Positions 25,288 through 34,214 of a DNA stretch of 64,000 nucleotides are shown one piece after another (position 1 is the stretch's first letter; each line of letters begins with the position of its first letter). Below the pieces are notes generated by a model. That model saw only the letters and a list, made by a program, of their open reading frames with translations, was not told the DNA's origin and ran no database searches. Position numbers and translations under genes: made by a program. This DNA comes from Kitasatospora setae KM-6054 (GTDB lineage Bacteria; Actinomycetota; Actinomycetes; Streptomycetales; Streptomycetaceae), in contig NC_016109.1 in the NCBI RefSeq assembly GCF_000269985.1, positions 8,211,001-8,275,000 on the forward strand, given 5' to 3'.

Positions 25288-26421
25288 ATGACCCTGCTCT
25301 CCGCCCCCGAGGAGACCACCACCGCGGGCCGGCCCACCCCGGGCCGGCTCCGCGTCATCCTGATGCTGGAGGTCTACGACGGCGCCCAGGACCGCTTCCT
25401 GGAGGCCTACGAGCTGCTCCGCTACCAGGTCTCGGCCGTCCCCGGCCACATCAGCGACCAGCTCTGCCAGTCCATCGACGACCCGTCCCGCTGGCTGATC
25501 ACCAGCGAGTGGGAGAGCGCCGAACCCTTCCTCGCCTGGGTCGACAGCCCCGCCCACCGCGAGATGGTCAAGCCGATGCACGGCTGCGTCCGCGACAACC
25601 GCTCGCTGCGCTACACCGTCCTGCGCGAGACCCACGGCACCACCGCCACCGACACCGACGCCCCGCCGCTGCGCCCCGGCGAGCACCACCCCGCCGTCCC
25701 CGGCACCCCCCGGCCCGGCCCGGACGGGGTGGTGCGGCACGCGCTCAGCTTCACCGTGAAGCCCGGCAGCGAGGCCAGGGCCGCCGAACTGCTGGCCGGC
25801 TACCGCTCCCCGCAGGCCCGGGTCGACGACACCACCCGGCTGCTGCGCACCTCGCTGTTCATCCGCGGCAACCGGATCGTGCGCTGCGTCGAGGTGGCCG
25901 GCGACCTGGTCGCCGCGCTGCGGCACGTCGCCCGGCAGCCCGAGGTGCGGGCCGTCGAGGAGGCGATCAACCCGTACCTGGAGGAGGACCGCGACCTGGA
26001 CGACCCGCTGTCCGCCCGCGACTTCTTCCAGCGCGCCGCCCTGCCCGCCGTCCACCACCACGCCGCGCTCAAGACCGGCCAGGCGGGGCGGCACGCCTAC
26101 CTGTACCCCGTCCGCCCCGGCGCCGGCGCCGCCCTCGCCGAGCTGCTGGCCGAGGAGGACGAGCACGCCGCCGCCGACCCCGGCGGCCCGCTGGTGCGCG
26201 CCACCGTCTACCGCAGCGGCGACCTGGTGGTCCGGCTGGTCGACCTGCTCGGCGACCCCGCCGACGACCCCGCCACCGCCCTCGGCCTGTCCGGGCCGCG
26301 CGCCGCCGCCGTCCTCGGCAAGCTCTCCGAGCCCGCCGAGCGCACCTTCGACGGCCTGCGCCGGCTGCTCGACGCCTGCGCCACCACCCCGGTCACCGAC
26401 CGCACCTCGGCCGAGGACTGA
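25288..26421 (+). CDS. ABM / SchA-CurD-like spore-pigment protein (WhiE ORFI-like)
   Basis: The 377-residue protein combines an N-terminal dimeric alpha-beta-barrel (antibiotic biosynthesis monooxygenase-like) domain at about residues 20-115 (LRVILMLEVYDGAQDRFLEAY ... WITSEWESAEPFLAWVDSP type sequence) with a SchA/CurD-like domain from about 150 (HALSFTVKPGSEARAAELLAGY). This pairing is the first gene of whiE, sch and cur spore-pigment clusters, where its role is accessory tailoring or folding and not well defined. It opens an operon of seven tightly packed genes. The ATG follows a GACAGGA ribosome-binding site. Confidence 0.85.
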   Translation: MTLLSAPEETTTAGRPTPGRLRVILMLEVYDGAQDRFLEAYELLRYQVSAVPGHISDQLCQSIDDPSRWLITSEWESAEPFLAWVDSPAHREMVKPMHGCVRDNRSLRYTVLRETHGTTATDTDAPPLRPGEHHPAVPGTPRPGPDGVVRHALSFTVKPGSEARAAELLAGYRSPQARVDDTTRLLRTSLFIRGNRIVRCVEVAGDLVAALRHVARQPEVRAVEEAINPYLEEDRDLDDPLSARDFFQRAALPAVHHHAALKTGQAGRHAYLYPVRPGAGAALAELLAEEDEHAAADPGGPLVRATVYRSGDLVVRLVDLLGDPADDPATALGLSGPRAAAVLGKLSEPAERTFDGLRRLLDACATTPVTDRTSAED

Positions 26422-26508
26422 GCCACCCGCGCGCACGGCCCGCACACCCCCGCACGCCCCCGCACCACCCGCGCACCCCGCACGACCCGCCACGAGAGGA
26501 AGACCACC

Positions 26509-26937
26509 GTGACCACCGAGACGCCACGCATCATCCACGTCGACGACGCGCCCCCCAACCGCAAGCGCGGCGGCGACCTGCGGGCCATGCTCACCCCGCC
26601 GGCGGTCGGCGCGACCAGCGGGTTCATGGGGGTGGCGATCATCGAACCGGGCGACCGGATCGGCGAGCACTACCACCCGTACTCCGAGGAGTTCGTGTTC
26701 GTGGTCGCCGGCGAGCTGGAGGTCGACCTCGACGGCGTCACCCGGCCGCTGCGCCCCGACCAGGGGCTGATGATCCCGATCGGGATGCGGCACCGCTTCC
26801 GCAACGTCGGCTCCACCGAGGCCCGGATGGTCTTCCACCTCGGACCGCTCGCCCCGCGCCCCGAGCTCGGCCACGTCGACACCGAGGAGACCGGCGCCGA
26901 AGCCGGACCGCCGGAACCGGCGGGGGCGGCCTCGTGA
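26509..26937 (+). CDS. Cupin-domain protein (WhiE ORFII-like)
   Basis: The 142-residue small beta-barrel cupin has the motif GEHYHPYSEEFVFVVAGELEV (metal-ligand His and Glu) and a second-half IGMRHRFRNVG. In whiE-type clusters the cupin is gene two and contributes to the late tailoring or shape of the pigment. The GTG start follows GAGAGGAAG. Its TGA overlaps the KS-alpha GTG by four bases. Confidence 0.88.
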   Translation: MTTETPRIIHVDDAPPNRKRGGDLRAMLTPPAVGATSGFMGVAIIEPGDRIGEHYHPYSEEFVFVVAGELEVDLDGVTRPLRPDQGLMIPIGMRHRFRNVGSTEARMVFHLGPLAPRPELGHVDTEETGAEAGPPEPAGAAS

Positions 26938-28199
26938 CCCGCCGGGTCGCGGTCACCGGGATCGGCGTGGTCGCCCCCGGCGGCATCGGCGTCCCCCGGT
27001 TCTGGTCGCTGCTGACCGAGGGCCGCACCGCCACCCGCGGCATCACCCTGTTCGACCCGGAGGGCTTCCGCTCCCGGATCGCCGCCGAGTGCGACTTCGA
27101 CCCCGCCGCGCACGGACTCACCCCCGAACAGACCGCCCGCAACGACCGGTACGTGCAGTTCGCGCTGGTCGCCGCCGCCGAGGCGGTCGCCGACGCCGGG
27201 ATCGACCCCGACCGCGAGGACCCCTGGCGGATCGGCGTCTCGCTCGGCACCGCCGTCGGCGGCACCACCCGGCTGGAACGCGACTACGTGCTGGTCAGTG
27301 GCCGCGGCGAACACTGGGACGTCGACCACGCCCCGGCCGCCCCGCACCTGGAGCGGGCCTTCTCCCCGTCCACCCTGGCCTCCGCCGTCGCCGAGCAGGT
27401 CGGCGCCCGCGGCCCCGTGCAGACCGTCTCCACCGGCTGCACCTCCGGCCTGGACGCCGTCGGCTACGCCGCCCTCGCCATCGAGGAGGGCCGCGCCGAC
27501 GTGATCGTCGCCGGGGCCTGCGACTCGCCGATCTCCCCGATCACCGTCGCCTGCTTCGACGCCATCAAGGCCACCTCGGCCCGCAACGACGACGCCGAGC
27601 ACGCCTCCCGCCCCTTCGACGCGGGCCGCGACGGCTTCGTCCTCGGCGAGGGCGGCGCCGTCCTGGTCCTGGAGGAGTGGGAGCACGCCCGGCGGCGCGG
27701 CGCCCGGATCTACGCCGAACTCGGCGGCTTCGCCACCTTCGGCAACGCCTACCACATGACCGGCCTCACCCAGGACGGCCTGGAGATGTCCCGGGCCATC
27801 GACCGGGCGCTGGCGCACGCCGAACTCCCCGGCGACGCCGTCGACTACGTCAACGCGCACGGCTCCGGCACCAAGCAGAACGACCGGCACGAGACCGCCG
27901 CCGTCAAGCGCTCCCTCGGCGAGCACGCCCGGCGCACCCCGATGAGCTCCATCAAGTCGATGGTCGGGCACTCGCTCGGCGCGATCGGCGCCATCGAACT
28001 CGTCGCCTGCACCCTCGCCCTGCACCACGGCGTCGTCCCGCCCACCGCCAACTACACCGAGCCCGACCCCGAGTGCGACCTCGACTACGTCCCCCGCACC
28101 GCCCGCGAACTGCCGCTGCGCCACGTGCTGTCGGTCGGCAGCGGGTTCGGCGGCTTCCAGTCCGCGGTCGTGCTGAGCCGGGCGGAGGCCGCCGCATGA
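26934..28199 (+). CDS. Type II polyketide synthase ketosynthase KS-alpha (WhiE ORFIII-like)
   Basis: This 421-residue condensing enzyme has a complete catalytic set: Cys169 in VSTGCTSGLDAVG, His309 in NAHGSGTKQND and His346 in MVGHSLGAIGA. It pairs with the chain-length factor to build a poly-beta-keto chain from malonyl-CoA on the ACP. GTG start overlaps the cupin stop, and its own TGA overlaps the next ATG (ATGA), so KS and CLF are translationally coupled as usual. The sequence type is that of spore-pigment synthases; no ketoreductase is nearby. Confidence 0.96.
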   Translation: MTRRVAVTGIGVVAPGGIGVPRFWSLLTEGRTATRGITLFDPEGFRSRIAAECDFDPAAHGLTPEQTARNDRYVQFALVAAAEAVADAGIDPDREDPWRIGVSLGTAVGGTTRLERDYVLVSGRGEHWDVDHAPAAPHLERAFSPSTLASAVAEQVGARGPVQTVSTGCTSGLDAVGYAALAIEEGRADVIVAGACDSPISPITVACFDAIKATSARNDDAEHASRPFDAGRDGFVLGEGGAVLVLEEWEHARRRGARIYAELGGFATFGNAYHMTGLTQDGLEMSRAIDRALAHAELPGDAVDYVNAHGSGTKQNDRHETAAVKRSLGEHARRTPMSSIKSMVGHSLGAIGAIELVACTLALHHGVVPPTANYTEPDPECDLDYVPRTARELPLRHVLSVGSGFGGFQSAVVLSRAEAAA

Positions 28200-29416
28200 A
28201 CGGACGCCGCGCGGTGATCACCGGCCTCGGCGTCGTCGCGCCCAACGGCATCGGCGCCGACGACTACTGGAAGGCCCTGTGCGAGGGCCGCTCCGCCCTC
28301 ACCCCGATCGACCGGGAGGGCTGCGAGAACCTGCCGCTCAAGGTCGCCGGGCTGGTCCGCGGCTTCGACGCCGAGGAGTACGTCGAACCGCGCTACCTCG
28401 TCCAGACCGACCGCTTCACGCACTTCGCGATGGCCGCCGCCGAACTCGCCATGGCCGACGCCGACCTGGCCGACCACCCCGACGACCCGTTCGGCGTCGC
28501 CGTGGTCACCGCGGCCGGCTCCGGCGGCGGCGAGTTCGGCCAGCGCGAACTGCAGCACCTGTGGGCCGAGGGGCCGCACCACGTCGGCCCCTACCAGTCG
28601 ATCGCCTGGTTCTACGCCGCCTCCACCGGCCAGATCTCCATCCGCGGCGGCTTCAAGGGCCCCTGCGGCGTGGTCGCCTCCGACGAGGCCGGCGGCCTCG
28701 ACGCCCTCGCGCACGCCGCCCGGGCCGTCGCCCGCGGCACCGACGCCGTACTGGCCGGCGCCGCCGAGGCCCCCGTCGCCCCGTACTCGATGGTCTGCCA
28801 GCTCGGCTACCCCGGCCTCTCCACCAGCGCCGACCCCGAACGCGCCTACCGCCCGTTCGGCACCGACGCGGCCGGGTTCGTCCCCGCCGAGGGCGGCGCC
28901 ATGTTCGTCGTCGAGGACGAGCGGACCGCCCGCCGACGCGGCGCCCGCCCGCGCGCCGAGATCGCCGGCCACACCGCGACCTTCACCGGCGCCGCCCGCT
29001 GGACCGACAGCCGCGACGGACTCGCCCACGCGATCCGCGGCGCCCTCGCCGAGGCGCGCTGCGCCCCCGACGAGATCGACGTGGTCTTCGCCGACGCCCT
29101 CGGCGTCCCCGAGGCCGACCGGGCCGAGGCCCTCGCCCTCGCCGACGCCCTCGGCGAGCACGCCGGCCGGGTCCCGGTCACCGCCCCCAAGGCCGGCCTC
29201 GGCCGGGCCCACAGCGGCGCCGCCGCGCTGGACACCGCCGCCGCCGTGCTCGCCCTCGAACACGGCCTGGTCCCGCCCACCCCGCACACCGCCGACTGCG
29301 ACCACGGCATCGACCTGGTCACCGGCCACCCGCGCGCCGCCGGCCTGCGCACCGCCCTGGTGCTCAGCCGCGGCCTGATGGGCTCCAACACCGCCCTGGT
29401 GCTGCGCCGGCCCTGA
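28196..29416 (+). CDS. Chain-length factor KS-beta (WhiE ORFIV-like)
   Basis: The 406-residue KS homologue has the active-site Cys replaced: the aligned motif reads VASDEAGGLDALAHA, with Glu164 at the Cys position where most antibiotic CLFs carry Gln. It forms a heterodimer with KS-alpha and sets chain length. The catalytic His motifs are also degenerate, as expected. Start ATG overlaps the KS-alpha stop. Confidence 0.95.
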   Translation: MNGRRAVITGLGVVAPNGIGADDYWKALCEGRSALTPIDREGCENLPLKVAGLVRGFDAEEYVEPRYLVQTDRFTHFAMAAAELAMADADLADHPDDPFGVAVVTAAGSGGGEFGQRELQHLWAEGPHHVGPYQSIAWFYAASTGQISIRGGFKGPCGVVASDEAGGLDALAHAARAVARGTDAVLAGAAEAPVAPYSMVCQLGYPGLSTSADPERAYRPFGTDAAGFVPAEGGAMFVVEDERTARRRGARPRAEIAGHTATFTGAARWTDSRDGLAHAIRGALAEARCAPDEIDVVFADALGVPEADRAEALALADALGEHAGRVPVTAPKAGLGRAHSGAAALDTAAAVLALEHGLVPPTPHTADCDHGIDLVTGHPRAAGLRTALVLSRGLMGSNTALVLRRP

Positions 29417-29452
29417 CCGCCCGTCCCGTCCCGCCTTCCGAAGGAGCACGAC

Positions 29453-29707
29453 ATGGCCACCGAGATCACCTACGAGGAGCTCGCCACCCTGATCAAGACC
29501 CGGGCCGGCGTCGCGGTGACCGTCGACGAACTCGCCGACCCCGGCTGCATGTTCCTCGACCTCGGCGTCGACTCGCTCGGCGTGCTCGGCGTCCTCGCCG
29601 ACCTGGAGAACCGCTACGGCGTCTCCATCGACTCCTCCGACCTGCTCGGCCGCCCGGTCGCCGAGTTCCTGCAGACCGTCAACTCCACCGTGAAGGCTGG
29701 TGCCTGA
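29453..29707 (+). CDS. Acyl carrier protein (WhiE ORFV-like)
   Basis: The 84-residue type II PKS ACP carries the phosphopantetheine attachment Ser41 in LGVDSLGVLG. ATG follows a GAAGGAG ribosome-binding site 36 bases after the chain-length factor. It carries the growing polyketide. Confidence 0.95.
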   Translation: MATEITYEELATLIKTRAGVAVTVDELADPGCMFLDLGVDSLGVLGVLADLENRYGVSIDSSDLLGRPVAEFLQTVNSTVKAGA

Positions 29708-29708
29708 G

Positions 29709-30167
29709 ATGCCCGGACACACCGACAACACGATCCTCATCAACGCCCCCCTCGACCTGGTCTGGGACGTCACCAACGACCTGGAGAACTGGCCCCAGCT
29801 GTTCAGCGAGTACGCCGCCGTCGAGGTCCTCGACCGGCAGGGCCAGCTGGTCCGCTTCCGGCTCACCATGCACCCCGACGAGAACGGCCAGGTCTGGAGC
29901 TGGGTCTCCGAGCGCGAGACCGACCGCGACTCCCTCGCCGTCCGGGCCCGCCGGGTCGAACCCGGCCCGTTCGAGTTCATGGAGATCCGCTGGGAGTACG
30001 AGGACCTCCCGCAGGGCACCAGCATGCGCTGGATCCAGGACTTCGCGATGAAGCCCACCGCCCCCGTCGACGACCTCGGCATGACCGACCGGATCAACCG
30101 CAACTCCAAGGTCCAGATGGAGCTGATCCGCGCCAAGGTCGAGCACCGCGCCGGAGCGGCCGGATGA
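29709..30167 (+). CDS. Polyketide aromatase/cyclase, SRPBCC fold (WhiE ORFVI-like)
   Basis: The 152-residue START/SRPBCC-fold protein (MPGHTDNTILINAPLDLVWDVTNDLENWPQLFSEY) is the usual first-ring aromatase/cyclase of unreduced polyketide pathways. ATG 29709 follows the ACP stop by one base; a GTG at 29700 overlapping the ACP is an alternative start. Its stop overlaps the next gene by four bases. Confidence 0.92.
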   Translation: MPGHTDNTILINAPLDLVWDVTNDLENWPQLFSEYAAVEVLDRQGQLVRFRLTMHPDENGQVWSWVSERETDRDSLAVRARRVEPGPFEFMEIRWEYEDLPQGTSMRWIQDFAMKPTAPVDDLGMTDRINRNSKVQMELIRAKVEHRAGAAG

Positions 30168-30493
30168 ACGACGTGCACCGCACCCTGATCGTCGCCCGGA
30201 TGAAACCCGGCACCGCCGACCACATCGCCGGCGTCTTCGCCGACTCCGACCGCGGCGAGCTGCCCGGCCTGATCGGCGTCAGCGGCCGCAGCCTGTTCCA
30301 GTTCGGCGACGTCTACCTGCACCTCATCGAGTCCGCGCGCCCCGCCGGACCGGAGGTCGCCAAGTACGCCGCCCACCCCGAGTTCCGCGACGTCAGCGAA
30401 CGCCTCGCCGTCTACGTCGACGCCTACGACCCGGCGACCTGGCGCAGCCCCGCCGACGCCATGGCCCACGAGTTCTACCGCTGGGACCGCTGA
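30164..30493 (+). CDS. TcmI-family polyketide cyclase (WhiE ORFVII-like)
   Basis: The 109-residue ferredoxin-like-fold cyclase has conserved sequence RTLIVARMKPGTADHIAGVFADSD, FQFGDVYLHLIE and AHEFYRWDR. TcmI-type cyclases close the last rings of tetracenomycin-like scaffolds. ATG overlaps the aromatase stop. It is the last gene of the canonical whiE-order block. Confidence 0.93.
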   Translation: MNDVHRTLIVARMKPGTADHIAGVFADSDRGELPGLIGVSGRSLFQFGDVYLHLIESARPAGPEVAKYAAHPEFRDVSERLAVYVDAYDPATWRSPADAMAHEFYRWDR

Positions 30494-30517
30494 ACCCGGC
30501 CGGACCCCCGTTGGACG

Positions 30518-30541
30518 CGCGTACGCACGCACCCGTACGCG
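30518..30541. promoter_or_regulatory. Inverted repeat before the carboxylase genes
   Basis: CGCGTACG (30518-30525) and CGTACGCG (30534-30541) are perfect inverted arms with an 8-base spacer, in the 68-base gap between the cyclase and the carboxyltransferase gene. It could be an operator for an internal promoter, or an attenuating hairpin. The role is inferred only. Confidence 0.4.
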
Positions 30542-30561
30542 GCAGGGAAGGGAGAGCCGCC

Positions 30562-32256
30562 GTGCCCGAGCGGACCGAACCGGCGGACTGGACGCGCTGC
30601 GCGGGCTGCGGCGCCCTGGTCTACCGAAAACGCTGGACGCGCACCCTGCACGTGTGCCCCGACTGCGGGTACCACGGGCGGCTCACCGCCCCCGAACGGC
30701 TCGACCAACTGCTCGACCCGGACAGCGCCGAGAGCATCGGACCGGTGCCCGCCCTGCACGACCCGCTCGGCTTCGTCGACAGCCGCCCCTACACCGAACG
30801 CCTCGAACGGGCCAGGGCCGACACCGGACTGGCCGAAGCCGTGCTGTGCGCCGCCGGGACGGTCGAGGGCCAGCCGTGCGTCGTCGCCGTGATGGACTTC
30901 CGCTTCCTCGGCGGCAGCCTCGGCTGCGCCGTCGGCGCCCTCATCACCCACGCCGCCCGCACCAGCCTGGAACGCCGCGTCCCGCTCGTCCTGGTCACCG
31001 CCAGCGGCGGCGCCCGGATGCAGGAGGGCGCGCTGTCGCTGATGCAGATGGCCAAGACCGCCCAGGCGATGGCCGAACTCGACGACGCCGGGGTGCTCAC
31101 CGTCTCGATCGTCACCGACCCCACCTACGGCGGCGTCGCCGCCTCCTTCGCCACCCTCGCCGACGTCATCCTCGCCGAACCCGGCGCCCGGATGGGCTTC
31201 GCCGGACCCCGGGTGATCGAGCAGACCACCGGCGAGACCCTCCCCGAGGGCTTCCAGACCGCCGAGTTCCTGCTCGCCCACGGCATGGTCGACGACGTCG
31301 TCCCCCGGGTCGGGCTGCGCCCCGTCCTCGGCCGGCTGCTCGGCCTGCGCGCCGTCACCGGTCCGCTGCCGCCCGGCGACGGCGCCGCGATCCTGCGCGC
31401 CGCCGACGAGCTGGCCGACCGCGACCCCTGGCAGAACGTCCGGCTCGCCCGGCACCCCGAACGGCCCACCACGCTCGACTACATCCGCCGCCTGGTCGAC
31501 GACTTCCAGGAACTGCACGGCGACCGGCTCGCCGAGGACTGCCCCGCCATCGTGGCCGGCACCGGACGGCTGGCCGGCACCCCCGTCGTCCTGATCGGCC
31601 ACCACAAGGGCGGACCCGACCTCGGCGAACGGCGCCGCCGCAACTTCGGCATGGCCCAGCCCTCCGGCTACCGCAAGGCCGCCCGGCTGATGCGGCTGGC
31701 CGCCAAGCTCGGCCTCCCCGTCGTCACCCTGATCGACACCCCCGGCGCCAACCCGGGACCCGAGGCCGAGACCGGCGGACAGGCCGCCGCCATCGCCGAG
31801 AACCTGCGGCTGATGGCCCGGCTGCCCGTCCCGATCGTCGCCGTGCTGATCGGCGAGGGCGGCAGCGGCGGCGCCCTCGCGCTCGCCGTCGCCGACCGCG
31901 TCCTGGTCTGCGCCAACGGCACCTACTCGGTGATCAGCCCCGAGGGCTGCGCCGCCATCCTCTGGAAGGACCCGCGGGCCGCCCCCGCCGCCGCCGCCTC
32001 GCTCCGGCTGCACCCCGGCGACCTGCTCAGCCTCGGCATCGTCGACGGCATCGTCCCCGAACCCCCGGCCGGCGCCCACCAGGACCACGCCGCCGCCGCC
32101 GACCTGCTGGAGGCCGCCCTCACCGCGGCCCTGCACGAACTGATCCCCTGGGCCCCCGGCCGGCTGCTCGCCGACCGCCGGGCCCGCTTCCACCGCTACG
32201 GCACCGACACCGGCACCGACACCGGGGCGGCCGCGGCAGATCGGAGCCAGCCATGA
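30562..32256 (+). CDS. Acetyl-CoA carboxylase carboxyltransferase, fused AccD-AccA
   Basis: The 564-residue protein joins the two carboxyltransferase halves normally encoded by accD and accA. It opens with the AccD zinc ribbon (Cys13, Cys16, Cys32, Cys35) and the beta-subunit core VTASGGARMQEGALSLMQMAK. From about residue 275 it continues as the alpha subunit (FQELHGDRLAEDCPAIV, GHHKGGPDLGERRRRNFGMAQPSGYRKAARLM, IDTPGANPGPEAE). GTG 30562 follows GGGAAGGGAG. With AccB and AccC downstream it forms a complete malonyl-CoA-making enzyme beside the polyketide synthase. The stop overlaps accB (ATGA). Confidence 0.93.
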   Translation: MPERTEPADWTRCAGCGALVYRKRWTRTLHVCPDCGYHGRLTAPERLDQLLDPDSAESIGPVPALHDPLGFVDSRPYTERLERARADTGLAEAVLCAAGTVEGQPCVVAVMDFRFLGGSLGCAVGALITHAARTSLERRVPLVLVTASGGARMQEGALSLMQMAKTAQAMAELDDAGVLTVSIVTDPTYGGVAASFATLADVILAEPGARMGFAGPRVIEQTTGETLPEGFQTAEFLLAHGMVDDVVPRVGLRPVLGRLLGLRAVTGPLPPGDGAAILRAADELADRDPWQNVRLARHPERPTTLDYIRRLVDDFQELHGDRLAEDCPAIVAGTGRLAGTPVVLIGHHKGGPDLGERRRRNFGMAQPSGYRKAARLMRLAAKLGLPVVTLIDTPGANPGPEAETGGQAAAIAENLRLMARLPVPIVAVLIGEGGSGGALALAVADRVLVCANGTYSVISPEGCAAILWKDPRAAPAAAASLRLHPGDLLSLGIVDGIVPEPPAGAHQDHAAAADLLEAALTAALHELIPWAPGRLLADRRARFHRYGTDTGTDTGAAAADRSQP

Positions 32257-32774
32257 CCGTCGAGGTCAAGCACGAGGCGCAGCGCGGACGGATCACCCTG
32301 ATCGGCGACGGCGCCGTCCCCGCCGACCCGGTCGCCGACCTCACGGCGCTCTGCCGCAGCGTCGCCGAACTCGCCCGCACCACCGCCCGGCCGCCCAGCC
32401 GGATCCGGCTCGAACACCTGGGCACCGCCGTCGAGGTGGAGTGGCCGACCGGGGAGCAGCAGGCGCCGGCGGCCGCCGGCCCGGACAGCGCCCCCGCACC
32501 GGCCGCACCGGACGCACCGGAGGGGAACGGCACCGCCCGGCACGTCCGCGCCCCGATGGTCGGCACCTTCTACCGCTCGCCCGAGCCCGGCGCGCCGCCG
32601 TACGTCAGCGTCGGCGACACCGTCACGGCCGGCCAGCCGATCGGCATCCTCGAAGTGATGAAGATGATGAGCCCGGTCGAGGCCGACACCGCCGGCCGGG
32701 TGGTGGAGATCCTGGTCGAGGACGGCACGGCCGTCGAGTTCCAGCAGCGGCTGATCGCCGTCGAACCGGCCTGA
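32253..32774 (+). CDS. accB: Biotin carboxyl carrier protein of acetyl-CoA carboxylase
   Basis: The 173-residue BCCP has a variable N-terminal region, an Ala/Pro linker (residues about 70-90) and a C-terminal biotinyl domain (VRAPMVGTFYRSPEPGA) with biotin Lys137 in EVMKMM. This is the bacterial AccB motif and differs from the EAMKMEH of the catabolic subunit earlier in the window. ATG overlaps the carboxyltransferase stop. Confidence 0.95.
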   Translation: MTVEVKHEAQRGRITLIGDGAVPADPVADLTALCRSVAELARTTARPPSRIRLEHLGTAVEVEWPTGEQQAPAAAGPDSAPAPAAPDAPEGNGTARHVRAPMVGTFYRSPEPGAPPYVSVGDTVTAGQPIGILEVMKMMSPVEADTAGRVVEILVEDGTAVEFQQRLIAVEPA

Positions 32775-32783
32775 GGGGGCGGC

Positions 32784-34151
32784 GTGTTCTCCACCGTGCT
32801 GATCGCCAACCGCGGCGAGATCGCCCTGCGGATCGCCCGCACCTGCCGGGAGATGGGCATCCGCACCGTCGCCCTGTACTCCACCGCCGACCGCGACTCG
32901 GCGGTGGTCCGCTTCGCCGACCGGGCCGTCCACCTCGGACCGCCCGCCGCCCGGCACAGCTACCTGCACATCCCGTCCATCGTCGAGGCCGCCCGCCTCA
33001 CCGGCGCCCAGGCCGTCCACCCCGGCTACGGCTTCCTCTCCGAGGACCCCGACTTCGCCGAGATCTGCGAGGCCAACGGGCTGACCTTCATCGGCCCGCC
33101 GCCGCGCGTCATGGAGCAGCTCGGCGACAAGGCCGTCGCCCGCCGACTGATGGGCGAGGCCGGACTGCCGGTGCTGCCCGGTTCGGTCGGCGCCGTCCGC
33201 AGCCCCGCCGAGGCCCGCGCCACCGCCGCCCGGGTCGGCTACCCCGTCATCCTCAAGGCCGTCGCGGGCGGCGGCGGCCGCGGCATGGCCGTGGTCCGCG
33301 ACGACGCCGAGATGGCCGGCGCCTACCAGGAGACCCGGGCCCACGCCCGCGCCGTCTTCGGCGACGAACGGCTCTACCTGGAGCGCTACGTGGACGGCGC
33401 CCGGCACATCGAGGTCCAGGTGCTCTGCGACCGCCACGGCAACGCCGTCCACCTCGCCGAACGCGACTGCTCCGTGCAGCGCCGCCACCAGAAGCTGATC
33501 GAGGAGTCCCCGGCGCCCAACCTGCCCGACCCGCTGCGCCGCGAGATCTGCGCCGCCGCCGTCCGCGGCGCCCTCTCGGTCGGCTACGTCGGCGCCGCCA
33601 CCTTCGAGTTCGTGCTCGCCCCCGACGGCCGGTTCTTCCTGATGGAGGTCAACTGCCGGCTCCAGGTCGAACACCCGGTCACCGAGATGGTCACCGGCAT
33701 CGACCTGGTCCGCGAACAGCTCACCATCGCGGCCGGCGAACCGCTCACCCTCCGCCAGGACGCCGTCCGCCCGCGCGGCGCCGCCGTCGAGGCCCGGGTC
33801 AACGCCGAGGACCCCGGGCGCGGCTTCCTGCCCACCCCCGGGCTGCTCACCGAGTTCGTCCCGCCCGGCGGCCCGTTCGTCCGGGTCGACACCCACGCCT
33901 ACCCCGGCTGGCTGATCGGCCCCGACTACGACTCGCTGCTCGCCAAGACCGTCGCCTGGGCCCCCGACCGCGACCAGGCGATCGCCCGGCTCGACCGCGC
34001 CCTCGCCGAGTTCCGGATCGACGGCCCCGGCGTCCGCACCACCACCGGCTACCTGCGCCGCACCCTCGCCGACCCGCGCTTCCGGGCCGGCCGGCACACC
34101 ACCGGCCTGGTCGCCGAGATGGCCGCCGAGGAGGCCGCCGCCGTGGGGTGA
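32784..34151 (+). CDS. accC: Biotin carboxylase subunit of acetyl-CoA carboxylase
   Basis: The 455-residue stand-alone biotin carboxylase has SVLIANRGEIALRIARTCREM-type start, the ATP-grasp glycine loop VAGGGGRGMAVV, and FFLMEVNCRLQVEHPVTEMV. Its length is that of AccC without a biotinyl domain, matching the separate AccB. GTG start 9 bases after the accB stop. A long hairpin terminator follows the stop codon, so this ends the transcription unit. Confidence 0.95.
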   Translation: MFSTVLIANRGEIALRIARTCREMGIRTVALYSTADRDSAVVRFADRAVHLGPPAARHSYLHIPSIVEAARLTGAQAVHPGYGFLSEDPDFAEICEANGLTFIGPPPRVMEQLGDKAVARRLMGEAGLPVLPGSVGAVRSPAEARATAARVGYPVILKAVAGGGGRGMAVVRDDAEMAGAYQETRAHARAVFGDERLYLERYVDGARHIEVQVLCDRHGNAVHLAERDCSVQRRHQKLIEESPAPNLPDPLRREICAAAVRGALSVGYVGAATFEFVLAPDGRFFLMEVNCRLQVEHPVTEMVTGIDLVREQLTIAAGEPLTLRQDAVRPRGAAVEARVNAEDPGRGFLPTPGLLTEFVPPGGPFVRVDTHAYPGWLIGPDYDSLLAKTVAWAPDRDQAIARLDRALAEFRIDGPGVRTTTGYLRRTLADPRFRAGRHTTGLVAEMAAEEAAAVG

Positions 34152-34159
34152 GCGTCGCC

Positions 34160-34207
34160 GCACGCGGAAGGGGCTCGTCCCGGTGCGGACGGGCCCCTTC
34201 CGCGTGC
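34160..34207. terminator. Strong bidirectional hairpin terminator
   Basis: A 21-bp stem (34160-34180 with 34187-34207, one G-T wobble) closes a 6-base loop CGGTGC. It lies between the convergent stop codons of accC and the O-methyltransferase and is the clearest terminator in the window. Confidence 0.9.
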
Positions 34208-34214
34208 GCGCCGG

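Noticed and set aside
26670..28124. Minus-strand frame opposite KS-alpha
   Set aside because: Antisense shadow of a fully motif-supported ketosynthase.
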